DNA of 36,877 bases, from contig JAFWWB010000028.1 of the NCBI GenBank assembly GCA_017518185.1, positions 1 through 36,877 on the forward strand, written 5' to 3'. The stretch comes from Lachnospiraceae bacterium (GTDB taxonomy: Bacteria; Bacillota; Clostridia; Lachnospirales; Lachnospiraceae). Shown piece by piece: positions 18,129 to 26,275 of the stretch. Below the pieces are notes generated by a model, which worked only from the letters and a program-made list of their open reading frames with translations, was not told where the DNA came from and ran no database searches. The position numbers and the translations under genes were made by a program. How positions within the stretch are numbered: position 1 is the stretch's first letter; every line of letters starts with the position of its first letter.

Positions 18129-19159
18129 AGCTTATAGACACAAAGGATGCCGCAGGGCATGTGCTCTGCCATGACATAACGCAGATAATACCCGGAGTTT
18201 CCAAGGGACCCGTGTTCAAAAAAGGACATGTGGTCACGGCGGAAGATATACCCGTGCTCCTGTCCGTGGGGAAGGAACACCTGTATGTCTGGGAGAAGAA
18301 GGAAGGCATGCTTCATGAGGATGAAGCCGCGGAGATCCTGAGGGAGATCTGCATGGGAGAGGATCCCTGCATGACCGCGGGAGAGCCTTCCGAAGGGAAG
18401 ATAGAGATCCGCGCTGCCGAAGACGGGCTCTTTAAGCTGGACAGAAAGCGGCTTAAGGCCGTCAATTCCCTGGGGGAGATGATGATAGCCACCATCCACG
18501 GCGATATGCCTGTACATAAAGGTCAGAAGCTTGCGGGCACCAGGGTGATCCCTCTGGTCATCGAAGAGGAAAAGATGAAGAGGGCAAAGGAAGCAGCGGG
18601 AGACAGACCGCTCTTTTCCCTGCTGCCCTTCAGGAAGCTGCGCTACGGACTGGTGGTCACCGGAAACGAGGTGGCGGCAGGACGCATAGAGGATGCCTTC
18701 GGCCCGGTACTCAGGAAAAAGCTTGATGATTATGGCGGGAAATTTATGGGACAGCAGATCCTTTCCGATGACAGGGAAGGGATCACTGAGGCAATAAGAA
18801 AGTTTGCCGGGGACGGCGCGGAGCTTATACTCGTCAGCGGCGGCATGAGCGTGGATCCCGACGACAGGACACCCGGGGCCATAAAGGATACCGGCACGGA
18901 GATCATAAGCTACGGAGCGCCTGTGCTGCCGGGAGCCATGTTCCTTCTGTCCTATCTTAAGACGGAAGGCGGAGAGATACCGGTGCTGGGACTTCCGGGC
19001 TGTATCATGTACGCAAAGCGTACGGTATTCGATCTGGTGCTTCCCAGGATACTTGCGGGAGAACGTCTTTCGGCAGAGGACCTGGCAGACTACGGAGAAG
19101 GCGGACTGTGTCTGGGCTGTGAGGAATGTCATTATCCCAACTGCGGTTTCGGGAAATAA
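18125..19159 (+). CDS. Second MoeA-like molybdopterin-binding protein with Cys-rich tail
   Basis: 344 residues; ATG 18125 overlaps the mobAB stop. The C-terminal half holds a MoCF/MoeA-type molybdopterin-binding domain (VVTGNEVAAGRIEDAFGP, LVSGGMSVDPDDRTPGAIKD, LGLPGCIMYAKRTVFD). The N-terminal part differs from classical MoeA. It ends with a compact cysteine motif, CLGCEECHYPNCGFGK, that could bind a metal or a cluster. Such proteins are seen next to molybdoenzyme genes in clostridia; the exact step is unproven. Candidates are cofactor insertion or storage, or handling of the metal for this formate dehydrogenase. The presence of a canonical moeA in the same operon argues against simple redundancy. 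Confidence 0.75.
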   Translation: MKLIDTKDAAGHVLCHDITQIIPGVSKGPVFKKGHVVTAEDIPVLLSVGKEHLYVWEKKEGMLHEDEAAEILREICMGEDPCMTAGEPSEGKIEIRAAEDGLFKLDRKRLKAVNSLGEMMIATIHGDMPVHKGQKLAGTRVIPLVIEEEKMKRAKEAAGDRPLFSLLPFRKLRYGLVVTGNEVAAGRIEDAFGPVLRKKLDDYGGKFMGQQILSDDREGITEAIRKFAGDGAELILVSGGMSVDPDDRTPGAIKDTGTEIISYGAPVLPGAMFLLSYLKTEGGEIPVLGLPGCIMYAKRTVFDLVLPRILAGERLSAEDLADYGEGGLCLGCEECHYPNCGFGK

Positions 19160-19186
19160 AGAATACGTTTTTTAGGGAGCATATCA

Positions 19187-19678
19187 ATGGACGGTTTTAC
19201 ACATATAAACGAAAAGGGCGAAGCCAATATGGTGGACGTGGGAGGCAAGGCGGAGACAAAGAGATACGCCAGGGCTTCCGGAAAGATAAAGGTCTGCGAT
19301 GCCGTTATGGCTGCCGTAAGCGGTAAAGGAGAGATGTTGAAAAAGGGGGATATCCTGGGCACCGCAAGGGTGGCCGGCATCATGGCGGCAAAGAGGACAG
19401 CGGAACTCATACCCCTCTGCCATACGCTGATACTTGATAAGGTTTCCGTAGACTTTGAAGCTGATGAGGATGAGAAGGAGATCATCTGCAGCTGCGAGGT
19501 GCGGCTGTCCGGAAAGACCGGAGCCGAGATGGAAGCGCTGACGGGTGTGAGCGTGGCTCTGCTCACGATCTATGATATGTGTAAGGCCGTTGACAGGGCA
19601 ATGGTCATTTCCGATGTGAGGCTGGAAGAGAAGGACGGAGGAAAGACCGGACATTTTATAAGGGATCCCGAGGGATGA
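19187..19678 (+). CDS. moaC: Cyclic pyranopterin monophosphate synthase MoaC
   Basis: 163 residues, the usual length. With MoaA it converts GTP to cyclic pyranopterin monophosphate, the first step of molybdenum cofactor synthesis. The conserved signatures are present: ANMVDVGGKAETKRYARASG, LIPLCHTL, EALTGVSVALLTIYDMCKA and EKDGGKTGHF. The ribosome binding site TTAGGGAG lies 7 bases before the ATG. Palindromic repeats follow directly after the stop. Confidence 0.95.
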   Translation: MDGFTHINEKGEANMVDVGGKAETKRYARASGKIKVCDAVMAAVSGKGEMLKKGDILGTARVAGIMAAKRTAELIPLCHTLILDKVSVDFEADEDEKEIICSCEVRLSGKTGAEMEALTGVSVALLTIYDMCKAVDRAMVISDVRLEEKDGGKTGHFIRDPEG

Positions 19679-19680
19679 AC

Positions 19681-19742
19681 TGTCATCCCGAGCGAAGAGC
19701 AAAGAAAGATTCCTCGACTCGCTTTGCTCGCTCGGAATGACA
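19681..19742. repeat. Palindromic interspersed repeat, full copy
   Basis: The 62-bp element has near-perfect inverted ends: TGTCATCCCGAGCGA, an AG bulge and GCAAAG on the left pair with CTTTGC, TCGCTCGG and ATGACA on the right. The loop includes ATTCCTCGACTCG. It sits between moaC and modA in the operon and would form a long stem-loop in the mRNA. Confidence 0.85.
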
Positions 19743-19750
19743 AAACGGTA

Positions 19751-19796
19751 TGTCATCCCGAACGAAGCGAATGAAATGAGCGGAGTTGAGGGATCT
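19751..19796. repeat. Palindromic interspersed repeat, half-length copy
   Basis: It begins TGTCATCCCGAACG and ends GTTGAGGGATCTT, the same form as the last half unit of the array inside moaA. It lies 18 bases upstream of modA. Confidence 0.8.
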
Positions 19797-19813
19797 TAAA
19801 AACAGGAGATAAG

Positions 19814-20647
19814 ATGAAAAAAATAAACAAGTTAGTAACAACACTGTTATACACGGGGATGGTATCATACCTGATCGCCTGCGGGGGAGAGGCAGCTTCT
19901 GCGGAAACACCTGCAGCAGATAACGGCGATGCCGGCAATGCCGCAGCAGAACCCGCTGAACTCACCATACTCGCGGCCGCATCACTTACGGATGTATGCA
20001 GTGAGCTTCAGACTGTCTACAACGAAAAGCATCCGGAGGTCACCCTGACCTTTTCCTTTGCGGGCTCCGGCGCGCTGCAGACGCAGATCGAGGAAGGTGC
20101 ACCGGCAGATATCTTTATTTCCGCTGCAAAGAAGCAGATGAACGCACTTAAGGAAGAGAGCCTTATGAAGGACGACAGCATCGTAGATCTTCTTGAGAAT
20201 AAGGTAGTGCTCATCGTTCCTGCCGACAGCACTCTTGGTCTGTCTTCATTTGAGGATGCAGCCGGAGACAGTGTCACCATGATAGGCATAGGCGAGGTGG
20301 AGAGTGTTCCCGCGGGGCAATATGCAAAGACCGTATTTGAGTCCCTCGGAAGCTGGGAAGTCATAGAAGCAAAGGCAAACTTCGGTACGGACGTAAGGAC
20401 GGTGCTTGGCTGGGTGGAAGCCGGCGAGGTCGACTGCGGCGTTGTCTATGCTACCGATGCTTATACCACCGATAAGGTGAAGATCGTGGCTGAGGCGCCT
20501 GAAGGCTCCTGTGACAAAGTCATATATCCTGCGGGTATTACCGCTTCGGTGGCTGATGAGGCAGTGGCAGCGGACTTTATGAGCTTCCTTCAGAGTGATG
20601 AGGCCATGCAGGTATTTCAGAGCTATGGCTTTGTAAAGGCTGAATAA
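19814..20647 (+). CDS. modA: Molybdate ABC transporter substrate-binding lipoprotein ModA
   Basis: 277 residues. The signal peptide ends in a lipobox with Cys23 (YLIAC), followed by an Ala-rich linker, so the mature protein is a lipid-anchored binding protein outside the membrane. The binding-protein core has the ModA signatures LTILAAASLTDVCSEL, FSFAGSGALQTQIEEGAPAD, ISAAKKQMNAL and the C-terminal YPAGIT segment. It captures molybdate (or tungstate) for ModBC. The start follows CAGGAGA. It begins the modABC block in the Moco operon and follows the repeat pair, which could affect its expression relative to upstream genes. Confidence 0.93.
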   Translation: MKKINKLVTTLLYTGMVSYLIACGGEAASAETPAADNGDAGNAAAEPAELTILAAASLTDVCSELQTVYNEKHPEVTLTFSFAGSGALQTQIEEGAPADIFISAAKKQMNALKEESLMKDDSIVDLLENKVVLIVPADSTLGLSSFEDAAGDSVTMIGIGEVESVPAGQYAKTVFESLGSWEVIEAKANFGTDVRTVLGWVEAGEVDCGVVYATDAYTTDKVKIVAEAPEGSCDKVIYPAGITASVADEAVAADFMSFLQSDEAMQVFQSYGFVKAE

Positions 20648-20656
20648 GGAGGCAAA

Positions 20657-21322
20657 ATGGAGCTTTCACCCCTTTGGATATCTTTAAAAGTTGCGGCTGC
20701 CGCCACACTCATAACTTTTTTTCTGGGTATCGCGGCAGCCTGGGGTGTCACGGGGCTTAAGCGGATAAGGGCAGTGGCGGACGGAGTGCTTTCCCTTCCG
20801 CTGGTGCTCCCGCCCACCGTGGTGGGTTTCCTCCTGCTGATGGCTCTGGGACGGAATTCCGCATTGGGACACTTTCTGGAGGCCATTGGGCTTAAGATGA
20901 TCTTTACCTGGAGGGGAGCTGTGGCAGCCGCTGTGGTTGTTTCCTTTCCGGTGATGTACCGCGGGGCAAGGGGAGCACTGGAACAGGTGGAAGAGGATCT
21001 GATATACGCCGCAAGGACTCTGGGAATGGGGGAGTTTACCATACTCCGGCGCATTATGCTCCCGGCGGCATGGCCGGGGATAGCGGCTTCTGCGGTGCTC
21101 ACATTTGCCAGGGCGCTGGGCGAATTCGGAGCCACACTCATGGTGGCCGGTAATCTGCCGGGAAAGACCCGGACCATGTCCATCGCAGTCTATACGGCTA
21201 TGCAGGGAGGAGACAGGGAACTGGCATTTAAATGGGTGGCTGTGATCACCTGTTTTTCAGTTACCATACTGATACTGATGAACCTTCTGACACAGAAGGG
21301 ATTTAAAAGGAAAGGAAGCTGA
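20657..21322 (+). CDS. modB: Molybdate ABC transporter permease ModB
   Basis: 221 residues with about five to six membrane segments. The central cytoplasmic loop has the ABC permease signature (EEDLIYAARTLGMGEFTIL then LPAAWPGIAASAVLTFARALG), and LPLVLPPTVVGFLLL and GEFGATLMVAGNLPG match ModB. It forms the channel for molybdate uptake. GGAGG precedes the start by 4 bases and modA is 9 bases upstream. Confidence 0.93.
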   Translation: MELSPLWISLKVAAAATLITFFLGIAAAWGVTGLKRIRAVADGVLSLPLVLPPTVVGFLLLMALGRNSALGHFLEAIGLKMIFTWRGAVAAAVVVSFPVMYRGARGALEQVEEDLIYAARTLGMGEFTILRRIMLPAAWPGIAASAVLTFARALGEFGATLMVAGNLPGKTRTMSIAVYTAMQGGDRELAFKWVAVITCFSVTILILMNLLTQKGFKRKGS

Positions 21323-21333
21323 AGGATTTGCTT

Positions 21334-22383
21334 TTGGTAGATATAGAGAAAAATACAGGACAGTTTCATCTTAAGAGCAGCTTTACGACAGGGGAAGGCC
21401 CTCTTGCGCTGCTGGGTGCTTCCGGCTGCGGAAAGAGCATGACGCTTAAGTGCATCGCGGGAGTGGAGAAGCCGGACAGGGGAATGATAAAACTGGGGGA
21501 GAAAGTACTCTTCGACAGTGAAAAGAGGATATGCCTGCCGGCCAGGAAGCGGAGAGTCGGATACCTGTTTCAGAACTATGCTCTTTTTCCGAACATGACG
21601 GTGAGGGACAATATACTCTGTGCCGCGAAAGAAAGAGAATATGCAGACAGCCTCATAGAACGCTTCGGACTGGAAAACGTTGCCGCACAGCGTCCTGCGG
21701 AGCTTTCGGGAGGGCAGAGTCAGAGAACGGCACTTGCGAGGATGCTGGCGGCCCGGCCGGAAGCCATACTGCTGGATGAACCTTTTTCTGCACTCGATAA
21801 TCATATGCGCAGCAGGATGGAGCACGAGATACTGGATATACTCGAGGAATTTGAAGGCCCTGTCGTGCTGGTCACGCATGACAGGAATGAAGCTTTCCGT
21901 CTTGCGGAAAAGATTGCAGTGATGCAGGAGGGGACAGTGGTTGAGACAGCTGAGAAAAAAGCTTTCTTCGATCATCCCGAGACTGTGGCAGCGGCAAGGC
22001 TAACGGGCTGCAAGAACATCACGGCTTTGGAAAAAAAGGGGAGCGGGATCTATGCCAGGGACTGGGGGATAGATATAGCGCTGGACAGAAGAATGCCTGA
22101 AGGCATAACCCACGCGGGATACAGGGCGCATTATTTTACATATACGGAAGATAAGATACAGGAGAATGTGTTCACCTGCCGTTGTGTCAGGGTGATAGAG
22201 GATGTGTTCTCAACTGCCGTATGTTTCAGACAGAAGGGAAACGAAAATGATTCCCCTGATTCCGTGCTGACCTGGATGGTGGATAACGATAAATGGAACG
22301 GGATAAAAGACAGGGTGATGAGCGGGGAGTTCATGCTTAAGCTGGATCCCGGAAGGATGATGCTTTTAAAAGATGCACGATAA
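21334..22383 (+). CDS. modC: Molybdate ABC transporter ATP-binding protein ModC
   Basis: 349 residues from TTG 21334, chosen because GAAGGA lies 7 bases upstream; TTG 21328 is the in-frame alternative and no ATG is near. Walker A GASGCGKS, signature LSGGQSQRTALARML, Walker B AILLDEPFSALD and the switch His in LVTHDRNEAF are intact. The C-terminal ~120 residues are a poorly conserved regulatory region; I do not see a clear MOP/TOBE motif. It hydrolyses ATP to drive molybdate import. The end overlaps moaA by 11 bases, indicating coupling. Confidence 0.9.
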   Translation: MVDIEKNTGQFHLKSSFTTGEGPLALLGASGCGKSMTLKCIAGVEKPDRGMIKLGEKVLFDSEKRICLPARKRRVGYLFQNYALFPNMTVRDNILCAAKEREYADSLIERFGLENVAAQRPAELSGGQSQRTALARMLAARPEAILLDEPFSALDNHMRSRMEHEILDILEEFEGPVVLVTHDRNEAFRLAEKIAVMQEGTVVETAEKKAFFDHPETVAAARLTGCKNITALEKKGSGIYARDWGIDIALDRRMPEGITHAGYRAHYFTYTEDKIQENVFTCRCVRVIEDVFSTAVCFRQKGNENDSPDSVLTWMVDNDKWNGIKDRVMSGEFMLKLDPGRMMLLKDAR

Positions 22384-23602
22384 TACAGACAGCAGAATAC
22401 TGATCGACGGATACGGAAGAAGGATAGATTATCTGCGTATCTCCCTTACCGACAAGTGCAACCTGCGCTGCGCATACTGTATGCCCGCTGAGGGAGTGGG
22501 GCTTATGAGCCACAGTGATATCCTGAGCCTGGAGGAAACGGTCAGGCTTGCGGGGATCATGACGGAAATGGGGATACGCAGGATAAGGCTTACAGGCGGA
22601 GAACCCCTTGTCCGTAAGGGAGTTGTTTCGCTTGTGGAAAAGCTGGGGGCGCTTCCCGCACAGCCTGAGCTTGCAATGACCACCAACGGCGTATTCCTCG
22701 CGGAAAAGCTGGAGGAACTGACCGCCTGCGGGATGCGCAGCTTCAATATAAGCCTGGATACACTTGACAGGGAGTGTTTTCATAAGCTTACCGGAACGGA
22801 TGCTCTCACAAAGGTGCTGGACTCGATAGATAAGGCATTAGAGGCCGGCTGTGAGGTAAAGCTCAACTGTGTGCCGCTGAAGGGCATAAATGACAGGGAA
22901 CTGCCGGCGCTGCTGGCATATGCAGGTGAAAGGGAGATACCGCTCCGCTTTATAGAACTCATGCCCATAGGCTGCGGAAGCCGTCTGGAGGGCATGAGCC
23001 GTGAAGAAGTGCTGGAGGCGCTGGGCGCGGACCTTATACGCCATCCCGAGCAGAGCGCAGAAGACAGGATTCCTCGACTCGCTTCGCTCGCTCGGAATGA
23101 CAATAGAGAGTGTCATCCGGAGCGTAGTGCAGAAGACAGGATTCCTCGACTCGCTTCGCTCGCTCGGAATGACAATAGAGAGTGTCATCCGGAGCGTAGT
23201 GCAGAAGACAGGATTCCCCGACTCGCTTCGCTCGCTCGGAATGACAATAGAGAGTGTCATCCCGAGCGGAGTGAGCGCAGCGAACGAAGTCGAGGGATCT
23301 TCCCTTCCGGCCCTTCCCGCTATCTGCGTTTTAACGGCGCCGACATAGGCTTTATCTCTCCCCTGTCCCATTCTTTCTGCGGGAGCTGCAACCGCATACG
23401 TCTTACCGCAGACGGACAGCTAAAGCTCTGCCTCTGTTATCCTGACGGTCCGGATCTTAAGAAGCTTCTCAGGGAAGGGGCGGCGGACTGTGAAATAGAA
23501 GAGGAGATACGGAAGGCGATTTTGAAAAAGCCGGAGAGACACTGCTTCACTACGGCAGGAAAGGCTGCGGAGGACCGCAGGATGTTTGAGATAGGAGGAT
23601 GA
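22373..23602 (+). CDS. moaA: GTP 3',8-cyclase MoaA with an in-frame repeat-derived insertion
   Basis: 409 residues against a family norm near 325. It is the radical SAM enzyme that starts molybdenum cofactor synthesis with MoaC. The SAM-cluster motif CNLRCAYC (Cys29, 33, 36), LTGGEPLVRKGV, FIELMPIG, the C-terminal cluster cysteines (Cys336, Cys339, Cys353) and the terminal Gly-Gly are all kept. Residues ~224-309 are foreign: three 24-residue copies beginning HPE[QR]SAEDRIPRLAS plus a half copy, encoded by the palindromic repeat array. The insertion falls between the barrel and the C-terminal cluster domain and keeps the frame. The ATG overlaps the end of modC. The enzyme is probably still active because no conserved residue is lost, but this is inference. 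Confidence 0.9.
   Translation: MHDNTDSRILIDGYGRRIDYLRISLTDKCNLRCAYCMPAEGVGLMSHSDILSLEETVRLAGIMTEMGIRRIRLTGGEPLVRKGVVSLVEKLGALPAQPELAMTTNGVFLAEKLEELTACGMRSFNISLDTLDRECFHKLTGTDALTKVLDSIDKALEAGCEVKLNCVPLKGINDRELPALLAYAGEREIPLRFIELMPIGCGSRLEGMSREEVLEALGADLIRHPEQSAEDRIPRLASLARNDNRECHPERSAEDRIPRLASLARNDNRECHPERSAEDRIPRLASLARNDNRECHPERSERSERSRGIFPSGPSRYLRFNGADIGFISPLSHSFCGSCNRIRLTADGQLKLCLCYPDGPDLKKLLREGAADCEIEEEIRKAILKKPERHCFTTAGKAAEDRRMFEIGG
23044..23302. repeat. Tandem array of the palindromic repeat inside moaA
   Basis: Units start at 23044, 23116, 23188 and 23260, a period of exactly 72 bp (24 codons). The first three are nearly identical; the last is a half unit ending GTCGAGGGATCTTCC. Each has TCATCC(C/G)GAGC and CGCTCGGAATGACA ends like the intergenic copies. 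All stay in the moaA frame. Confidence 0.9.
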
Positions 23603-23605
23603 GTT

Positions 23606-24523
23606 ATGGGGCGTATAGTCGCTGTATGCATAAGTGAAAAAAAGGGAACTGTCAAGAAAGATGTGGGAGAGTGCCGGATGATAGAAGACTACGGTCTGGA
23701 AAACGACGCCCACGCGGGGAGCGGAAGACAGGTGAGTCTCCTATCATACGAAAAGGTGGAGGCCTTCAGAAAACGCAGCGGCGGAGCAGTGGAGCTGCCT
23801 CCCGGAGTCTTTGGGGAGAACCTTCTGATAGAAGGTTTTGACCTGAAGAACTGTCCGGTGGGAACCAGGTTTAAAAGCGGGGAAGTACTCCTTGAGATCA
23901 CCCAGATAGGCAAGCAGTGCCACTCCGGCTGTGAGATAATGAAGAAGACCGGAGAGTGCATAATGCCCACAGAAGGTGTTTTTGCAAAAGTCCTGAAAGG
24001 CGGCACTGTAAAAAACGGAGATGAGATAGAAAAGATAAGAGCTCCTTTCAGGGCAGCCATAATAACAGCCAGCGACCGCTGCGCCGCAGGGGAGCGGGAG
24101 GATAAGAGCGGTCCGAAGATAGAGGAGCTGATAACGCAGGCGGGCTATGTGACCGCAGGCACACTTCTTCTTACTGATGATGAGGACGGTCTTGCGGAAG
24201 CACTGATAAGGATCGCGGATGAGGAAAAGCCGGATGTGATCTTTACTACCGGCGGAACGGGCTTTTCGCCAAGGGACCGTATGCCCGAGGCGACCCTCAG
24301 GGCGGCTGAAAGGCAGGCACCCGGAATAGCCGAAGGGATACGGGCGTACAGCTTCGGTATCACGCCGAAGGCCATGCTCTCCAGGGCCGTGAGCGTGATC
24401 AGGGGGAAGACCCTCATCGTAAATCTACCCGGAAGTCCCAAGGCCGTGGAGGAATGTCTGGGCTTTCTGCTCCCGGTGCTGGACCACGGTCTGGAGATCT
24501 TAAGAGGTGAGGGTGACGCCTGA
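23606..24523 (+). CDS. MOSC domain-MogA fusion protein
   Basis: 305 residues in two parts. Residues 1-~147 are a MOSC domain (YGLENDAHAGSGRQVSLLS, PGVFGENLLIEGFDL, QIGKQCHSGCEIM with Cys residues), a sulfur- or molybdenum-handling fold. Residues ~150-305 are MogA/MoaB-like molybdopterin adenylyltransferase (AAIITASDRCAAGEREDKSG, TTGGTGFSPRDRMPEAT, LPGSPKAVEECL). MogA activates molybdopterin with AMP before MoeA adds molybdate. The start is 4 bases after moaA and follows a GGAGG site. It is the last gene of the Moco run; no terminator is evident after it. Confidence 0.88.
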   Translation: MGRIVAVCISEKKGTVKKDVGECRMIEDYGLENDAHAGSGRQVSLLSYEKVEAFRKRSGGAVELPPGVFGENLLIEGFDLKNCPVGTRFKSGEVLLEITQIGKQCHSGCEIMKKTGECIMPTEGVFAKVLKGGTVKNGDEIEKIRAPFRAAIITASDRCAAGEREDKSGPKIEELITQAGYVTAGTLLLTDDEDGLAEALIRIADEEKPDVIFTTGGTGFSPRDRMPEATLRAAERQAPGIAEGIRAYSFGITPKAMLSRAVSVIRGKTLIVNLPGSPKAVEECLGFLLPVLDHGLEILRGEGDA

Positions 24524-24545
24524 AAGATAATATGCAAAAAAAATG

Positions 24546-24574
24546 GTGCAAGAGCGGAAGATCTATTGTAAAAT
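24546..24574 (+). promoter_or_regulatory. Weak promoter candidate before the kinase pseudogene
   Basis: GTGCAA and TAAAAT are separated by 17 bp in the AT-rich 114-base gap after the MOSC-MogA gene. The -35 is poor, so this is tentative. A GAGAGGTGA ribosome binding site precedes the ATG at 24638. Confidence 0.3.
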
Positions 24575-24637
24575 GTAGTGGTAAAAATGTCGGGCCGGAT
24601 GCGCAGGCCTTTACGGAAAAGTTGAGAGGTGAACAGC

Positions 24638-26223
24638 ATGAAAGAAGTCATTGAAAGCGGAAAGACAGCGCTGGGGATCGAGTTCGGATCTACCAGGATC
24701 AAGGCTGTGCTTGTGGATGAAAAAGGCGCCTGTCTGGCCTCCGGAAGCCACGGATGGGAAAACCAATATGAGAACGGCATATGACCTACAGCCTGGATAT
24801 GATCTGGAAAGGACTGCAGGATGCTTATTCCGGACTGGCTGCTGATGTGAAGGAGCAGTACGGTGTTACCCTGAAGAAGGTAGGATCCATAGGTTTTTCC
24901 GCAATGATGCACGGCTATATGGCATTTAATGCCGCCGGCGATCTGCTTGTTCCCTTCCGTACCTGGAGAAATACCATTACCGGGGAAGCTGCCGGAAAGC
25001 TTACAAAGGCACTGGGCTTCAATATCCCCCAGCGCTGGAGTATCTCTCATCTTTACCAGGCTATGCTGAACAAAGAGGAGCACGTAAAGGATATCACCTT
25101 CTTTACCACGCTTGCAGGCTATATCCACTGGCAGCTCACCGGCGAGAAGGTGCTGGGTGTGGGAGATGCTTCCGGTATGTTCCCCATCGACAGCAGGATA
25201 AAGGATTACAATAAGTCTTATATAGAAAAGTTTGACGAGATAGCAGCGCCCTACGGCTTTTCATGGAAGCTTGAGGATATACTCCCGAAGGTCCTTGTGG
25301 CCGGAGAAGAGGCAGGAAAGCTTACAGCGGAGGGAGCAAAGCTCCTGGATGTATCCGGGGAACTTGAGGCAGGCATACTGCTCTGTCCTCCCGAGGGTGA
25401 CGCAGGTACGGGAATGACCGCCACCAACAGCGTGGCAGTGCGTACCGGCAACGTTTCGGCAGGAACGTCGGTCTTCGCGATGGTCGTTATGGAGCAGGCG
25501 CTGAAGGGCGTTCATGAAGAGATCGATGTGGTCACCACTCCCGACGGAAACGATGTGGCCATGGTGCACTGCAATAACTGTACCTCCGAGATCAATGCCT
25601 GGGCCGAGCTTTTTAGGGGTTATTCCGAGGCACTCGGTGCTCCTGTTGATACGGATAAGCTCTATACAACCATGTTTACCGCAGCCTTGAAGGGTGCGCC
25701 GGACTGCGGCGGGCTCATGGGCTTCAATTATTTTTCAGGTGAGCCGGTGACGGGCTTCGCCGAAGGACGTCCCCTTTTCGCAAGATCGGTAAATGCGGAT
25801 TTCTCTTTCGCCAATTTCATGAGGCTCCAGCTCTTCTCCGCACTCAGCACCCTGAAGTACGGGCTTGACATACTGTTCAAAGAGGAAGAGGTAAAGGTTG
25901 ACCGGTTCTACGGACACGGCGGATATTTCAAGACTAAGGAGGCAGGACAGCGCATACTTTCGGCTGCTACCGGCGGCCCCGTGACGGTCATGGAGACTGC
26001 AGGGGAAGGCGGCGCCTAGGGTATCGCGGTGCTTGCGCTTTACATGATGAAGAAGGAAGGCAGAAGCCTGTCGGAGTATCTGAACAGCGTGATCTTCGCC
26101 GGACAGGAGGGCGAGACCCTTACAGCCACGGCTGAAGAGGTGGAAGGCTTTGACCGCTTCATGAAGGCCTTTGTTAAGGCACTGCCTCTTGAGAAGGCTG
26201 CCATCGGGTGTATAGCTGAATAA
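24638..26223 (+). pseudogene. FGGY-family sugar kinase (ribulokinase-like), disrupted by a frameshift and an amber stop
   Basis: Joined, the three pieces give about 528 residues, the length of AraB-like FGGY kinases. Piece one (24638-24784) has the ATP-phosphate motif [19 protein letters not shown] and ends at TGA 24782. The family sequence ...NGIWTYSLD is restored if one G is added (TGGACC has become TGACC). Piece two runs from 24781 to TAG 26017-26019, where GEGGAWGIA would need TGG. Piece three continues in frame to TAA 26221. [29 protein letters not shown] and [11 protein letters not shown] support the kinase family. araD follows, so the likely substrate was L-ribulose or a related ketose. 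A sequencing error cannot be excluded from the sequence alone. Confidence 0.85.
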
Positions 26224-26275
26224 ATATCCTTCCGCAGAAAGAACGGAAGAAACCATCCAGAAAGGAACGGAAAAC

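Noticed and set aside
23044-23302. CRISPR array
   Set aside because: The regular 72-bp period has no separate unique spacers, there are no cas genes, and the units are within a coding frame.
22838-23371. Open frames on both strands across the moaA repeat array
   Set aside because: They exist because the repeat has few stop codons in any frame; the moaA frame alone has conserved motifs on both sides.
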